A program made the position numbers and the translations under genes. The notes beneath the pieces were generated by a model. The model did not search any database and had not been told where the DNA came from. It was given only the letters and a program-made list of their open reading frames with translations. From NCBI RefSeq assembly GCF_933775445.1, contig NC_065872.1, positions 23,436,001-23,500,000 on the forward strand: 64,000 bases of DNA, in the 5' to 3' direction. The DNA comes from Argentina anserina. Taxonomy: Eukaryota > Streptophyta > Magnoliopsida > Rosales > Rosaceae. The first letter of the stretch is position 1; each line of letters starts with the position of its first letter. Below are positions 1 to 12,298 of the stretch, piece after piece.

Positions 1-350
1 GGCAGCAGGGGGGTCGCAGGGGCAGCAGGGGGGGTCGCAGGGGCTGCAGGGCAGGGCAGCGGGCGGGGCTGCGGGGGCAGCGTGCAGGGGCAGCGCGCGG
101 GGCTGCGGGGGCAGCGTGCAGGGGCTGCGCGCGGGGCTGCGTGCAGGGGTGATGCAGGGGGGTCGCAGGGGCTGCAGGGCAGTTTGCAGGGATGGCTGCA
201 GGGGCTGCGTGCAGGGACTGCGTGCGTGGCTGCGGGGGCAGCGTGCAGGGGCTGCGAGGGCATGGGCTGCGGCGGCGGCAGCAGGGGGTTGCGGCGACGG
301 CAGGAGGCAGCGGTGCGGCGGCGGCAGGAGGCAGCGGTGCGGCGGCGGTA
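1..350. repeat. G-rich minisatellite-like tract
   Basis: Short variants of GGGGCAGCGTGCAGGGGCTG and GGCAGGAGGCAGCGGTGCGG recur imperfectly from the window edge to about 350, where an A-run follows. The tract is far more GC-rich than anything else in the window. Apparent reading frames in all plus frames are a by-product of the repeat (Gly/Arg/Ala/Gln only) and are not called as genes. It could be the internal part of a retroelement lying to the left, because an LTR-like block follows at 403. Confidence 0.6.
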
Positions 351-402
351 AAAAAAAAATTTCGGAAGGCTCTAAAAGATTCAGGGTTTTAGGGCTTCGT
401 GC

Positions 403-594
403 TGATAACGTGATTCATGATGAAATAATTGTGTATTATTAAATGATATGGGGGCCTATATATAGGCATTACAAAACCACAATCCCGTAGGATTCGGAGT
501 CCTAATCTATTACGGAGATGCTAATCTATCTCCTAACAGGAAACCTATTAGGCTAAGACACACACAAGGGTAGAATAGTAATTCTCCCGGAACA
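403..594 (-). mobile_element. Possible short LTR (copia-like or TRIM)
   Basis: A 192-bp block starts with TG and ends with CA on the plus strand. Read on the minus strand it ends ...ACGTTATCA followed by GCACGA, which resembles the LTR end and primer-site junction of some plant copia-type elements. It contains a TATA-like stretch (about 456-464). The second LTR is not in the window, so no target duplication can be tested. This is a pattern-based call only. Confidence 0.35.
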
Positions 595-946
595 ATGTTG
601 AAATTGTCACATTTTTAATGTCATTGAAATTGGCAATTAGATAGTTAAATTAGTATGAAACAGTCATTTTTGCTATTAGGAAAGTAATTGAAGCACACAC
701 GTTTACTTAATTAGGAATGTAATTGAAAAGTGAGGGGATAATTCCAAAGATTAGAGAAGTGTGACATTTAGGAATTGATTTATTAATTAACAATCCGAAT
801 TTACAAAAAATACCTAGTAGGACACGACTCTATAACTTTTTAGAACAATTTCGTCCTTATCCAAGGTTAAGATATCTGTCAGTATCGCTTCTCTTCCAAC
901 TCATCTGAAAACACCATAAGAGGAAGTGGGGGGAGCTTGAGGAGTT
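595..946. other. Upstream region of the CAT4-like gene
   Basis: AT-rich sequence with no reading frame, repeat or recognisable element. It should hold the promoter and 5' untranslated region of the gene starting at 947. I cannot point to a specific promoter motif. Confidence 0.5.
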
Positions 947-3900
947 ATGGAATACATGCAAAACAAGTGTTCCTGGGGGTTTAGAAGCTTTGTTCGCCGG
1001 AAGCAGGTTGATTCAGTTCACATGAAGAGAGAGGGACGTGATCAATTGGCTCGGAAACTATCTTTGATGGACCTCATTGCCATTAGTAAATCTGCTTCCT
1101 AGTCCTAGTTCGTTTTAGTTTCTCCGAAGTGGAATTGATTGCTGTGATGTTTCCTTGTTTGATCAGGAGTAGGGGCAACAATAGGTGCTGGGGTATATGT
1201 GCTTGTGGGAACAGTGGCAAGAGAGCATGCAGGACCTGCGCTCACAATTTCATTCTTGATTGCTGGGATAGCTGCTGCACTCTCTGCTTTTTGTTATGCA
1301 GAGCTTGCTTCTCGCTGTCCTTCTGCTGGCAGTGCTTATCATTATTCTTACATTTGTCTCGGAGAAGGCGTTGCTTGGTTTGTTGGTTGGGCTCTCGTTC
1401 TTGAATACACTATTGGTGCTTCTGCTGTTGCTCGTGGCATCACCCCGAATCTGGTACATATCGCCTTTCTTTTCTCATTTGCAGTATATGTCAGTGATGT
1501 ATCAATGTATTTAAAGTTAAATTGTTTGTCTCAGTGGAGTACTACGTAGGAGAATGATAGCGATTCTCCTCATTCTACCTAGCTACCACCACAATGGTGT
1601 TTGATGTTTTTAGTTTTTACTAGTGCATAAAGAGATTACATAGGTGAATCAATCATAACCTGGAGTCGAATTGCACCCAGAGTACAGTACTGACAAAGAA
1701 ATAGTGGCTTATAAAGATAACAGTGAGGTTGAACTTAAATTCTTGGTTGGAGAGCTCTATATATGGAGGCGTGAATAGTTTTTTGCCCTTATCAGACTAG
1801 CACTCATTGTCATTTTCCATGTCAATATAATTAACATATAGAGCTTTTATTAAAAATCCTATTACCTTTTGATACCATGAATTGGGTTGCAGATTTCATG
1901 ATATGCCTACAGACTGTATGCTAGTCAAAGTATTCCTCCCTCTCATTCATGTACTCTTTTAATAAGTGATTTATTGAAATATTATGATGTGTACATTATG
2001 TAATCTGTCCAAACCTGCAAGGTGAAACTTTTCAGAATGCTTATAGTCATGAAACACTTACCTCACAAGAACCAACTTTCTTTTTTATCAGTAGTTCTGT
2101 AAGAGTTTCAATAGCTTTAGCTAAGTTACATAGAATAATCCTATTGTTCCATAGATGAGTGGAAGTGACACAACTTTAGGAAATGAATCTACTAAGGACG
2201 GAGAATGCAAATAGATATGCTGCTGCAAGCAGAAGTCATTATAATGTTACAACTCACAACTGATCACTTATTATTTGACAATTTTGTATCTTCAATTTTG
2301 AGTATAGTTTATGGCAATCCTTATGGGGACATCTTCAATTTGAATGGGTTCCCTATCATTTACCTATTTCTTAATTCAGGCCTTTTTTTTTGGAGGTCTG
2401 GATAAATTGCCTGCTATTTTGGCCCGTCACACCATGCCGGTGATTGGTGTTGTGGTTGATCCATCTGCAGCAGTATTAGTTCTTATTGTCACTTTCCTCT
2501 TGTGTACAGGAATCAAGGAGGTATTTCTTGCTTATAGTCATTAAAAGTACTTAATTGACGTTGGAGTTTATTTTCTTTGATTCTTCTTACTAATGCAAAG
2601 AGCCCAAATTTTCAGAGTTCATTGGTGCAAATGATTGTTACATCAGTAAACGTTTCTGTCATGCTATTCATCCTGATAGTCGGTGGATATATGGGTTTTA
2701 AAACTGGATGGGTCGGATATGAACTTCCCAGTGGGTAATGCGTAACTTACAGCTCTTTATATGACACTTTCGCTTAACTACTCGGCCACCTCACGCATTC
2801 AATTAAATTTTACAGGTATTTTCCTTTTGGAATAAATGGAATGTTGTCTGGGTCTGCTGTGGTCTTCTTTTCATACATTGGTTTCGATTCAGTTACCAGC
2901 ACAGCTGAGGAGGTAGGAATATTGTGTAGCAGATAGTTCATATTACTTATTATCATATACATTTATCTATGTGCCGGAGATATCCCAAGATATGGTTAGT
3001 TTCTAGATTTTATTTAAAAATCTCAGCTGTGTATTAAAGAAGCACAACGACAGAATGATAATGTCTACAAAAGCAGTTACTTTGAGAAAGCATTCACGTG
3101 GCAGAGGATTAAAATTACAGTATAAGCACAGAATTTTTTTTCAAAGTTTGGTAGTAGTTTGGGAAGAGAAACTAGGGACTATTGAGCACATGTTCATGTT
3201 GCAGAGGGTACAACTATCATGAAAAGGTTTTGCCATAAAAGAAGCAACGAAATTTAGCAATGAGTTACCAGATGAGACACCCAAGAAATACTTATCATTG
3301 AGGTTATCTGACAGGTCACATTGTTAATACTTATGTGATTCATTCCTCCAATAACTTAATTTCGTATATTAAGTTTCAAGATTGTTATGAATTTCTCACA
3401 AAGACAGTTTTCTCAGTTAGTTGGGTGTTGGTATCTTAATGATTCAAGAAAGTTTTTCCTCCCTCCCTTCCTTGATATCTCCTCCTTGTCTAGCATTCTA
3501 TGTATCCACCTAAGGACTAGCCATGCTTTCTAATCTCGTGTTCTAATATTATTTCTCAGTTCAAAAATTAAAACAATATATATATGTCAGGTAAAGAATC
3601 CTCAACGCGATCTTCCCCTCGGTATAGCGTTAGCATTGCTTATATGTTGCATCTTGTATATGCTTGTCTCTGTTGTTGTTACTGGTTTAGTACCATACTA
3701 TTCCTTGGATCCAGACACTCCCATCTCCTCAGTATTTTCTGGCTATGGCGTGCAATGGGCAGTGTAAGCACATTGAACTTTTTTCGTTCTTACTGCAGTC
3801 TCTAGCATCGAGAATTATTGTGCATAACTATTGTATTAAGACTCATTGGTATATATTGCAGGTATGTTATAACAACTGGAGCAGTTACTGCTCTCTTTTC

Positions 3901-6900
3901 CAGTTTGTTGGGTTCCATTCTTTCCCAGGTGTGACAGTAGGATCTTATGTTTCTGATTTAAAATCTTTTGCCAGAATAGGATATTGAAGAATAATATCTA
4001 GAAGTCATGGTATACTTTTTTAGTGAAGAAAGTCATTTATTCTCAGGTATAATTGTATAACCATATAGCTTAACCGTACAGAAATCTATAGAATAGAACT
4101 CGAACTAATCCTTGTACAAGGTAATCTGTGCTGCCATTCTCTTTTATTGTAGATCTTAAGTTACAGGTCTTTATTCTTTTGATTGCATTGAAATTGATAA
4201 AGTGATCTGTGGATAAACTGATAAATCCAACAATGTGGCAATGTGGGATTCATATCTCAACAGAATTTTTCGCAAGCCAGAATAATTTTTTTTTGTGCGG
4301 CAAACATGATTTATCATTGCAACTGTGAATCCATTGGGGAAACAGTTGCTCGATTTTGCTCATTTTTCAACTCTTTACTCTTCAGCATATGATATATTTA
4401 TCTACAATATTTTTTTTTGAGTACAAAGATACTTTGAGGAAATTAATACATCTTTGTTGTCTGCTATAAACTTATGCCCACAACCTTCAATATGCAGTAA
4501 TATCAAAAGAATTTCATCTGTGTTTGTTCACGGGTGGGTATTTGACTATAAGAAACAAATTTGTACTCTTCATCATATAGAAGGAAGTTTTCTGTTCCAC
4601 TTACTACTGAAAGTGTTCCCTTTGTTTACCAGCCACGGATCCTGATGGCAATGGCAAGAGATGGATTGTTGCCATCATCATTTTCAGACATTAATGAAAA
4701 TACCCAAGTTCCTGTGAAGAGCACAGTTACAACTGGTACCATTGCAGCAGTTCTGGCATTCTTTATGGATGTGTCACAGTTAGCTGGAATGGTAAGTTTA
4801 TCCAAAAGTTCTCTCTGGAGTTGTTGATCAGATCTTCTATATAAATTTTGACCAGTCTAGTGACACGAGTAAATATTGTTTTCTTGCTCTTCTTGTTTTA
4901 TCCAGAGATATGGATATCTTTTTATAAAAGTAACTTTTATATCTTTATAAATCTCTATTGTTTAATTGCTTTTGTAATTGTCTTTATCTAACGATGTATC
5001 ATGTTTATACAGGTTAGTGTTGGTACCCTTTTTGCATTTACCACTGCAGCAGTTTCAGTTTTGATACTTAGATATGTTCCTCCAGATGAGGTGCCTCTTT
5101 CACCATCACTTCAAGAGTCTATTAAGTCGGTATCATTACGATTCAGTTACAATACTCAAGAATGTGACAGAAAAAACCTAAAAGATTCTGCTGGTTCATC
5201 TAAGAATGAGAGTCACAACATACATGGAATTCGGGATGAATTACTTGGTTGCCCTCCAATTGAGAAATGTATAGCACAAGGTAATTATACTAATTTACTG
5301 GATTTGATGTCTGAAAAGAACCATTATTCCTCTCGAGTTGCATAAACTTACGATGCTGTGATCAGAAAGGGACGATTACTCTCGCAAAACATCGATATAA
5401 CTGTCTAAATTCTTCTAGGCCCTGAATGTTTCACTTTACAGTGAAAGTGGCCTCAATTTTTTTTTAAAAAAATTAAGGCTTAAATAATGTAGTCAAATAG
5501 GAAGCTTTGCATTTTTAGTCACTCGCACTAAGGCCCATGCTATAATTATGCTTTGATAAATAATATTTACTATGGTAACATAAAGACTCACATAAATTAT
5601 GTTGATATGTACGAACAAGCATGCAACCTTAATTATTCCCAGTTAAGGCTTCATTTCTCTGTTTCTGGCCAGGAGGGCTGGTGGTCGAATAGAAGACCGA
5701 GTGTTATTGCTAACATTTTGTGCTAATAGCTTCTTGAAAATTCATATATAATTTTTTCTTCAGAAAGTCCTTTAAACCTCAGTTCATAATCGTCAATGTT
5801 CTTGGACAATCATCTGTCTTTTTTACAGAAAATCTAGATGAACAAACAAGGCGAAACATCGCTGCATGGACCATAACTTGTCTCTGTATAGGGGTTTTCA
5901 TCCTTGCATTCACAGCTTCAGCTAAAGGGCTTTCCAGGTTTGCTATCCACACGTACTCCTATTTAATCACTTAGACTCCTTGAACTTTTATGTTATTCTT
6001 GTAATTTGATTGCTTGAATTGCCAGATACCAGACTGTTTTATATAACTTCTGCACAGTTTGTGTGTCTAATAACTTCTCGTCTCCTGCTTAGGCTTAAAT
6101 GGAATATGGTTGCAAAGAGTGCGTAGTAATAAGAATACAAACTCCCAACCAACTCACTGCCAGTTCCTTTTGTCATTATTATATTTCTGTTAACATTGTT
6201 TCCAGTTAGAAATACAAACTCCAAGATTAACCAAGTCAGTTTACTTGCGAATTTCAAATATCATCTGGAATTGAAATTTCAGGCTGATCCATGAAAAAGT
6301 TTCGACAACAACTATGTTTATGTACATAGCATGTATTGACAATATTACACTTAATAGTCTAGTGAACAAGGCTACTTTCACAATTTCAGAGTCCAATCAG
6401 TATAAATACACATATTTTTTTTGGATACAATTGAGTATAAATACATATTAGGTTGGACCAATTTATCTGTTTTTGGTATGCTTTAGTTGGGATTCAAATA
6501 TCATATACATGTTTTAGTTTGGAACTTATATGTGAATGAGATGAGGCTGCGCATGCGTATCTTTTGTTTCGATTCATTTGATTTGATGTATAGATACTCA
6601 AATTTGTTGCCTGTATCAGCACTCTTCGGCTCACATTGTGCGGGCTGTGTGGAATTTTCCTGCTTTTCTGCTTGATTGTGCTGTCCTATATTGGTCAAGA
6701 TGCTGCAAGGCACAATTTTGGACACGGTGGAGGTAGACTTGATTTATCAGTATTATTATCCATCTATAGTCTTGATTCTCTTGAACTTTCCTTCTCAAAT
6801 GTTCTCTGCTAGTATTTATCAAAAAAAAAAAAAAGAAGTTCTCTGCTAGTATCGAGAATGGATGTTATTATTGGAAAACGTTTAACCAAACAATTAATTG

Positions 6901-7455
6901 AATTCGATGTAGTATAGAAATTAAGTGTCCGATATAACTTTAGTTGTTATGGAGTAGTAAAATGCAGTGCATGGGATTTTGGAAGTCTTGTGTGGTTAAA
7001 AAAAAATATTTGAATTATTTGTCGTTGTTTTACGATTGATAGGTAAAAGCCTGAGGTATATTTCATAAACTGTTAGACTCACTTTTTTTTTTCTGCTCCT
7101 CAGGTTTCACTTGCCCATTTGTTCCATTCTTACCTGCCGCTTGCATTCTCATAAATACCTACCTTCTTATTGATCTTGGGTGAGTTCCCTCCTTGCATAT
7201 ATAAATAACAAATCCATATGCAAAAACAGAACTCACCTGTGTATTTTTGGATATCGATATTGACTTCTGATTATGTGTTTCGTATTTACCTCTAGAGCTG
7301 CGACATGGATCCGCGTCTCTATATGGTTTGCCATAGGAGGATCGATATACTTGTTTTATGGCCGGATGCATAGTGCACTTCTAAATGCAATTTATGTTCC
7401 CTTGGCTTATGCTGATGAAATCCGTTGTTCCTCCTCGCAACATCATCTGGCCTAG
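947..7455 (+). CDS. CAT4: Cationic amino acid transporter, CAT4-like (vacuolar CAT2/3/4 group)
   Basis: Exons at 947-1085, 1167-1453, 2380-2520, 2616-2734, 2816-2912, 3591-3763, 3862-3928, 4633-4791, 5013-5280, 5829-5937, 6620-6732, 7104-7179 and 7296-7455 join with GT-AG borders and matching phases into 635 codons plus stop. That is the usual length of plant CATs (APC superfamily, about 14 membrane helices). Landmarks are [77 protein letters not shown] and [11 protein letters not shown]. The order [31 protein letters not shown] is closer to Arabidopsis CAT4 than CAT2 as I remember them. The family moves basic and other amino acids across membranes, and this subgroup is mostly tonoplast-located. 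One oddity is Arg instead of the usual Gly just before VGATIGAG, from the last base of exon 1. Unlike its paralog at 50830-58665, the GEG/VAW region is in one exon. Confidence 0.93.
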
Positions 7456-7899
7456 CCCCTTGTGGTGTTTTGTTATGTTAATGCTCGGACAGGTCCGGTT
7501 GTCTCATTGTGTAGTTGTGATCTAGATGTGGTATAGCTACTGTTGTGGAGAAAATGTAATGGCATAATAGCTTGAACGGTCATCCAAGCCATAATGCAGA
7601 ACTCAAAAATATTTTGCATTGCTTCGAACATCGAATGTTTTGATGTACAATTTAATCTTTTCATGGATTGGCATGGTTTCTTGGAATTACCGGACGATAA
7701 GATTTTCAATTACCATAAAGATATGACTAGGTCAATCTCAAAACTAGCTCAGCTCCTTTGTTAAATATCATTTTAACAATGTTGCATGCATCATGGTGTT
7801 AAAACGATGAACTTGCGGGAATTAAACTGCAACATCTCAAAAATCCGGTCTCCTATTTTCAAAGAGAAAATAATTATTGAGCTATTTTCATTCTAAGGT
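7456..7899. other. 3' flank of the CAT4-like gene
   Basis: Contains the probable 3' untranslated region and short intergenic DNA up to the retroelement insertion site. No gene or repeat was recognised. Confidence 0.6.
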
Positions 7900-7904
7900 C
7901 TTGT

Positions 7905-8645
7905 TGTAGACATATAACATTTAATGAAATAAATAATTTTCATTAAAATATTAATCGATTATGGGCCTAACAAATTGCAACGTGACCAAAAGTCAACAAA
8001 GTCAGCGCGGCTCCGAGGGAGACACGCGTCAGCACGTAAATGAGTTATCATAACTAAAATTGTGTGATTCCGACTTAAATGAGAAATTAAATGTCTTTGA
8101 CAAATTCGATATTAATTAAAATATATTGATTATCGAAATGGAAGTCAGACATTTAATTAAATTGATAAATTTCTTAAACGGTCATAATTAAATCAATTAT
8201 TTAAATCAGATTAATTTAGTTATGGAAATAACTATTTTTTGAATTAATCAGTAAATATAAATTGATTTAATTATACGATTATGCAAACATAATTAATTCG
8301 GTGTCATCAAAACATTCCTTATGAGGAGAAGCCTTGACACTATAAATACTTTCCCTCCAAACTCAAGAGGGGGACTTCGGCAAAATAGAGCAAAATCACT
8401 AAAGAAATTATGAAGTCTTTGAAGTCTACGAAGAACCATAAAGCTACCAAATTGCGCGTTCTTCACCAAATTCAAATCCAAAGTCTCAAGATCAAGTGCT
8501 CGTCGCCCTTCATTCAATTCACATACGGAGATAGAATCAGAGGAATTCACAAAGATTGTAACCCCCCACTTGATTATCAATAAAACTATATTTTATTTGT
8601 ACACGTGTCTGCATTCTATTTTGTTTTCAAATTCACGTGTCTACA
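7905..8645 (+). repeat. 5' LTR of the Tat element
   Basis: Begins TGTAGACA and ends TGTCTACA. It matches 40981-41723 along its full length with scattered substitutions and one small indel. A TATA-like box (CTATAAATAC, about 8340-8349) lies about 305 bp before the LTR end and is the likely promoter for the element's RNA. Confidence 0.95.
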
Positions 8646-8648
8646 AAT

Positions 8649-8666
8649 TGGCACGCCCGGTGGGAT
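8649..8666 (+). other. Primer binding site of the Tat element
   Basis: Three bases after the 5' LTR the sequence TGGCACGCCCGGTGGGAT starts with the TGG expected to pair with a tRNA CCA end. I could not assign the tRNA from memory. Confidence 0.7.
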
Positions 8667-8718
8667 ATCTTTGCCTCTCATCTCCTTTTCCGTAGAAAAC
8701 TTCGAATCCGTTTGTGCA

Positions 8719-11076
8719 ATGGCTTCCAAGAACAACCAAGTTGTTCCATTGACGAAATTCAAGTCCACAACCGCGCGGTCAAGTGGAAAGGCTGATCTGG
8801 CCAAGAAATCTAAACCAAAGTTCTCCAAATCAAATAGTGAACCAACCGCTCATGTCACCCGAAGCATGGCGAGAACTCAACCCACAACATTTGTGGCCCT
8901 TCCTGCTAAACCTCACCAACCGGTCATCACCTTGGAACGCTTGGGGGCAAAGGAGCATGGCTCTAGGAGCAGAAAGAAGAAAGTTCGGATGAGAAGGAGC
9001 CAAAGGAGCAGTCCCCTCTATCCATTCATGGTGATGCCCCCATCTTGGAGGACGAACCTTTTTCTAATGATGAGTCGAGCACTACATCATACAATGGAAG
9101 TCCTAAAGAAGATGGCGACAACCTTCATTCTGTGTCATATGATTCCACTTGTCATGTCAATACGCAAGTCTTGGTGACGGGAACATCAACAATTGAAGAG
9201 CGACTTGCCAATCTGATGGGGATGGTTGAAAAGCTCGCCCAAACTGTCGAGGAAAAGGACATGCATATCGCTGAGCTCTATAGCAAGTTGGAGAACCAAA
9301 ATGATGAGAACTCCTCCAAAGGGTCGCACGGCAAGAACAAGGTAAATGAAAAGGGAGAGACGTCAAAGAACAACGATGACTCACTTGGCTCCTTGTCATT
9401 TCAACAATTGCAAGACATCATCACCAACTCAATTAGGGCTCAATATAGAGGTCATTCTCGTGATTGCCTCACATACTCCAAGCCTTACACCAAGAGGGTT
9501 GACAACTTGAGGATGTCGCTGGGGTATCAGCCTCCAAAGTTCCAACAATTTGAAGGAAAAGGCAACCCAAAGCAACACATTACCCACTTTGTTGAAACTT
9601 GCAGTAATGCGGGGACAGAAAGTGATCACCTCGTCAAGCAATTTGTTCGTTTGTTGAAAGGAAAGGCCTTTGAGTGGTACACAGATTTAGAGTCCGAGTC
9701 CATCGACAGTTGGGATCAAATGGAGCGTGAGTTCCTCAATAGGTTCTATAGTACAAGGCGTACGATAAGCATGATGGAGCTTACAAAGGAAAGATGAACC
9801 GGCGGTTGACTACATCAATAGATGGCGCTCACTTAGCCTCGATTGCAAGGATCAAATATCGGAAGTGTCAGCTGTGGAAATGTGCATCCAAGGCATGCAC
9901 TTTGATTTGTTATACATCTTGCAGGGAATCAAGCCGCGCACCTTTAAAGAGTTGGCTACTCAAGCACATAACATGGAGTTGAGCTTGGCTAGTCACAAGG
10001 GAAAGAAATAGTCTATCGTCAACCAACGAAAGGATAAAGTCTTCGGGAGGAAAGTTGACAAAGTGGTGAAGAGACCTTCCAAGGAGTCTATGGTCGTCAA
10101 TACTGCACCAGTTAAGATCTCCGCACGAGATAAAAAAGAGTTCAAGTAGGTAGAGCCTCCTCAAATGTACGATATGAGAAAACGTACACTGAAGGATATG
10201 GAGCGAAAGACGTACCTGTTCCCAGACTCTAATGTGGGGGGAATGTTAGAAGATTTGCTCAAGAACAAAATAATAGACCTTCCAGAGTGCAATCGTCCAG
10301 AAGAGATGCATCGTGTCAATGATCCAAGGTATTGCAAATATCATCGCATCATTAGTCACCCTATCGAGAAGTGCTTTGTTCTCAAAGATTTGATAATGAA
10401 TATCGCCAAGCAAGGGAAAATAGAGTTGGACGTTGACGAGGTCGCTGAGGTCAATTGCACCACCAGTACATTTGGGTCGTTTGAGCCAGTTCAGTTGCTA
10501 TCTCACCCAATGAAGGTGCCCAAGCAAATCCTAAAGAAGAGATCTGAACCTAAGAAGCCCAAAGATGTCAAGCCAAGCCAAACCAATATTGCTTTCATGC
10601 TCACTCCCAAAGTAGATTCAAATGTCAATGATGAAGGGTGGATATTGGTCACTCGGAGAAAAGCTCACAAAGGCGCCCTATCAAGGTCACCGATTGTTCA
10701 ATCTAATCACAAGCAATTACATCCATATCGTGTGCGGAATGAAGATGAGCGTTTTGCGACGAGGGTCACTCCTTTTTTGCCAAAGTCTTCTTACCACCAA
10801 AGCTCACCAACGAGATGCTTGCCTAAAAAGCAAGAGAAGATGAAAGCTACTTCAATGACCACCAGTTGCGAGGTAGGTTTAAAAGAATCTACAAAGGCGG
10901 AAACAAGTACAAAAGACGTGAGTCAAGTTATGAAGACAAATGAAGTCTGGAAACAATTACAGAGTCTACCTTTGAAACTTAGTCTCTCTAACTTGATGCA
11001 ATTGCCTAAATCGACAAGATGTGCACTAGTAGAGTTGCTAATTGATGTAGGAAAACACTCCACGGATATGAAATAA
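8719..11076 (+). pseudogene. Tat element gag, broken
   Basis: An ATG at 8719 opens a basic N-terminal segment (about 8719-8990). A frame change before about 9000 leads to an acidic and coiled-coil-like stretch (IEERLANLMGMVEKLAQTVE) and then the retrotransposon gag core (GYQPPKFQQFEGKGNPKQHI, GKAFEWYTDL, WDQMEREFLNRFYS). Another frame change near 9790 continues the core (YINRWRSLSLDCKD, MELSLASHKGKK) to a stop at about 10011. A further open segment, 10165-11076, includes YCKYHRIISHPIEKCFVLKD, a conserved Cys/His segment of plant Ty3 Gag-Pol. At least two frameshifts and a stop make it non-functional as read. Confidence 0.85.
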
Positions 11077-11159
11077 TGTGCCACATGTGTTGCATGCTGC
11101 GAAGCCATCCACTTCACAGATGACGAGCGTCAATTAGGTTCTAAGCCACACAATCGGCC

Positions 11160-11647
11160 TCTTTTTGTGACAAGGTACATGCAGGAGCAGAAGTTGAATC
11201 ACATGCTCATAGATGAAGGGTCAGCCGTGAATATTATGCCAAAGTCCACTGACTCAGCTCGGTATCAACGTTAATGAGTTATCAAAAAGTCGCCTCATGA
11301 TCCAAGGTTTCAACCAAGGAGTGCAAAGGGCGATAGGTATGACCAGGCTAGACATGAGCATCAGAGAATTAAAGTCGAACACCTTGTTCCATGTCATAGA
11401 TGTGAAGACCTCGTACAACCTATTATTGGGGCGTCCATGGGTGCATGAAAATGGCATCGTGCCATCTACTCTACATCAATGCTTCAAGTTCTATCGTGGT
11501 GGTGTGAAGACTGTGATAGGAGATATCAAGCCATTCACAGAGGCTGAATCATACTTTGCTGATTCTAAATTCTACACGGATGAGGATTCGGTGAAGGAAG
11601 TCCTCCCAATTGGAGTGCCCCTACAGGGAAAGTCACGGAAGTCATGA
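11160..11647 (+). pseudogene. Tat element aspartic protease region
   Basis: The segment around 11209-11240 reads LIDEGSAVNIMP, the position of the retroviral-type protease active site (usually D-S/T/G-G-S here), with Glu at the second position. It is followed by LLLGRPWVHENGIVPSTLHQ (about 11420-11479) and FYRGGVKTVIGD, which typically close the protease domain of plant Ty3 elements. The frame changes between the active site and the 11297-11647 segment, so the domain is broken. Confidence 0.8.
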
Positions 11648-12298
11648 AGAAGGAGGCCAAATCAAAAGACACTAAGGTTCATGGAAAGACGTCGCAAAAT
11701 ATCTCAACCAAATCGGCAACCTCATCTTCGGAAAGCAAAATCAAGCATGTTGTTCATGTCCTTCGTTGCATTCCAAAATCCAAGAGGAAGGAAGGAAGGA
11801 AAGTCTCCATTTGTGGGGGAAAAGTCGCAAGTATGCCCGCGAAAACTAGAGCAAGGGGACGTGAACTTGTTAAAGGAGAAATCAACGGTGCCACTGATAA
11901 AATTGGGCAATCAAAATCCTACCAACCAACCACTAAATGGATTTATCAAACCAATTCAAGGTAAAGCAGAACGTGGATCCCTACCTGAGAAAAGAACCAG
12001 TGAAGGGTTCGATCCTAATGCATATAAGTTGTTAGCAAAGGCTGGATACGATTTCGGCACGCCAAACAAAGAAGATGATCAAGTTGTAGCAAAAAAGGCG
12101 CACGAGCTCAATGAGTCTCAAAAGAAGTTAAGAGAACAAGGGGCGGCAATTGATTCTTCTAAAGCTGGTCTCGGTTTCATTCCTAACAAGCCGATCATAA
12201 TCTCAAAAAGAAGAAAAGCGGAACGAGCGAGTGTACAACATATCAGTGTTGAGGTAGTTGAAGAGGAAAGTCAAGAAGTTTAATCAACCTCTCATATT

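Noticed and set aside
82..442. Overlapping open frames in the G-rich tract
   Set aside because: Low-complexity Gly/Arg/Ala/Gln products of a tandem repeat, open in several frames at once.
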